Assembly: GCA_003456035.1 (NCBI GenBank)
Contig: DMPJ01000543.1
Location: forward strand, 6,961-12,119
Direction of reading: 5' to 3'
DNA length: 5,159 nucleotides
Source of the DNA: Planktothrix sp. UBA8402
Lineage (GTDB): Bacteria; Cyanobacteriota; Cyanobacteriia; Cyanobacteriales; Microcoleaceae
The notes below the pieces were generated by a model, which did not search any database, was not told the DNA's origin, and worked only from the letters and a program-made list of their open reading frames with translations. This document shows, piece by piece, positions 4,254 through 5,159 of this stretch (positions are counted from its first letter, which is position 1; the number at the start of each line of letters is the position of its first letter). Position numbers and translations under genes: made by a program.

Positions 4254-5063
4254 ATGACTACATTTCAATTAATTATTTTAGCCTTTGCGGGACTGGTTGC
4301 TGGAATTTTAGCCGGGTTTTTAGGAATTGGGGGCGGGACGGTTTTAGTTCCGTTATTAGTAGCATTAGGATATACACCTGTTCAAGCGGTGGCGACCAGT
4401 AGTTTATCTATTGTAATTACGGCAATTTCTGGAAGTTTTCAAAATTGGCGGATGGGATATTTGAGTTTAAATAAAGTGATTGGAATTGGATTTCCTTCGG
4501 TATTAACGGCACAAATAGGGGTATTTTTTGCAGGAATATTTCCCCCTCGATTATTATTATTTTTATTTGGATGTTTGCTGTTATTAAATTTATATTTAGT
4601 AGAACTTCGTAAACAAATAACAACGAAGAAAAAACAACTGGAAGAACAACAAACCTCTGAATCTACTATTAATTCTGAGGATAATATTCCATTTAATCCA
4701 GTTTTTGCTCAGATTTTAACCGGAAGTTCCGCCGGAATTTTAGCCGGATTATTTGGCGTAGGTGGAGGAATTATTATGGTTCCTTTGCAAATATTATTAT
4801 TAGGAGAAACCATTAAAGTCGCCATTCAAACCAGTTTAGGAGTGATTATGATCACGGCTATTTCTGCTTGTATTGGACACGCAATTCAAGGGAATGTATT
4901 ATGGATGCCAGGAATTATTTTAGGATTAGGAGGATTATTAGGTGTGCAGATTAGCACTAGATTTTTACCAAAATTATCTGATCAAACCGTGACTATGATG
5001 TTTAAAATATTCTTAATTATTATCTCAATTTATATCTTTAAACAAGCCTGGTTATCTTCGTAG
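4254..5063 (+). CDS. TauE/SafE (TSUP) family membrane transporter, putative anion exporter
   Basis: This 269-residue polytopic inner-membrane protein belongs to the family described as sulfite or sulfoacetate exporters. It shows the internal duplication of the family. Repeat 1 has GFLGIGGGTVLVPLL (21-35) followed by AVATSSLSIVITAISG (45-60). Repeat 2 has GLFGVGGGIIMVPL (165-178) followed by AIQTSLGVIMITAIS (190-204). Seven to eight membrane segments can be placed. A charged, Gln/Lys/Glu-rich cytosolic linker (about 117-148) separates the halves. Substrate cannot be read from the sequence: sulfite, other organosulfur anions or unrelated small anions are all possible, and no sulfur-metabolism gene is nearby. 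The frame continues upstream to TTG at 4212 (283 residues). I chose the ATG at 4254 because the hydrophobic first segment begins just after it and the TTG better fits a -35 element. No frameshift is visible. Confidence 0.93.
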   Translation: MTTFQLIILAFAGLVAGILAGFLGIGGGTVLVPLLVALGYTPVQAVATSSLSIVITAISGSFQNWRMGYLSLNKVIGIGFPSVLTAQIGVFFAGIFPPRLLLFLFGCLLLLNLYLVELRKQITTKKKQLEEQQTSESTINSEDNIPFNPVFAQILTGSSAGILAGLFGVGGGIIMVPLQILLLGETIKVAIQTSLGVIMITAISACIGHAIQGNVLWMPGIILGLGGLLGVQISTRFLPKLSDQTVTMMFKIFLIIISIYIFKQAWLSS

Positions 5064-5064
5064 T

Positions 5065-5083
5065 CACCCCTTCAGGGGTGTTT
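5065..5083 (+). terminator. Short hairpin after the TSUP gene, probable weak terminator
   Basis: CACCCC (5065-5070) and GGGGTG (5075-5080) form a GC-rich 6-bp stem with a TTCA loop, starting one base after the stop codon. Only TTT follows, so it is a weak or imperfect intrinsic terminator. Its position is right for ending the TSUP transcript. Confidence 0.5.
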
Positions 5084-5143
5084 CAGAACTATGGAAAAAT
5101 ACCACAAAAACCAATATAAAATCTAATTATTAACCCTACAGAT

Positions 5144-5159
5144 GATCCCCCCTAACCCC
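5144..5159. repeat. Left end of a C-rich cyanobacterial intergenic repeat, cut by the window edge
   Basis: GATCCCCCCTAACCCC at the very end resembles the start of a palindromic C-rich/G-rich repeat that recurs between genes in many cyanobacteria (C6-TAA-C6 followed by a G-rich arm). The second arm would lie beyond the window, so this is recall plus partial sequence only. Confidence 0.4.

Noticed and set aside
4417..4623. Minus-strand open frame of 68 codons inside the TSUP gene
   Set aside because: It is a shadow of the AT-rich membrane-protein coding sequence, with Ile/Asn/Lys-biased composition and no family resemblance.
1..5159. Defence, toxin-antitoxin, CRISPR, phage or insertion-sequence system
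   Set aside because: All five genes have ordinary explanations or no such signature; no transposase, nuclease, spacer-repeat array or integrase motif is visible.

Overview
The window looks like the chromosome of a cyanobacterium, probably a low-GC filamentous (Oscillatoriales-type, e.g. Planktothrix-like) or related form. Direct signs are two HIP1 octamers (GCGATCGC at 3080-3087 and 4126-4133), degenerate heptanucleotide repeats of the STRR type (19-49 and 1514-1541), a GATCCCCCCTAACCCC repeat fragment at the right edge, and a PEP-CTERM protein of a style common in cyanobacteria. Genus-level placement is inference.

Layout, left to right: a cation diffusion facilitator (CDF) metal efflux transporter on the minus strand (51-965); a 176-base AT-rich divergent spacer with two copies of an 11-bp palindrome; an unrecognised 118-residue protein on the plus strand (1142-1498); a convergent spacer with heptamer repeats and a strong intrinsic terminator for the minus strand (1651-1689); a secreted PEP-CTERM protein on the minus strand (1781-2491); a 408-base gene-free region (2492-2899) rich in regulatory-looking structure; a MidA/NDUFAF7-family methyltransferase on the minus strand (2900-4099); and, divergently, a TauE/SafE (TSUP) membrane exporter on the plus strand (4254-5063), followed by a short hairpin.

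The genes do not form an obvious operon or pathway. They read as five separately transcribed housekeeping or accessory genes: metal export, an unknown protein, a surface or secreted protein, a respiratory-complex-type methyltransferase and an anion exporter. I see no phage, insertion sequence, CRISPR, toxin-antitoxin or defence module, and no tRNA or rRNA.

The most interesting stretch is the leader of the PEP-CTERM gene. It carries a perfect CRP/SyCRP1-type site (TGTGA-N6-TCACA), a perfect DnaA-box nonamer inside an imperfect inverted repeat, a reasonable sigma-70-type promoter, and a nested hairpin predicted to sit at the extreme 5' end of the mRNA. Together they suggest a tightly regulated surface protein, possibly cAMP-responsive. 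The second point of interest is the pair of identical palindromes, 53 bp apart, between the CDF gene and the unknown gene.
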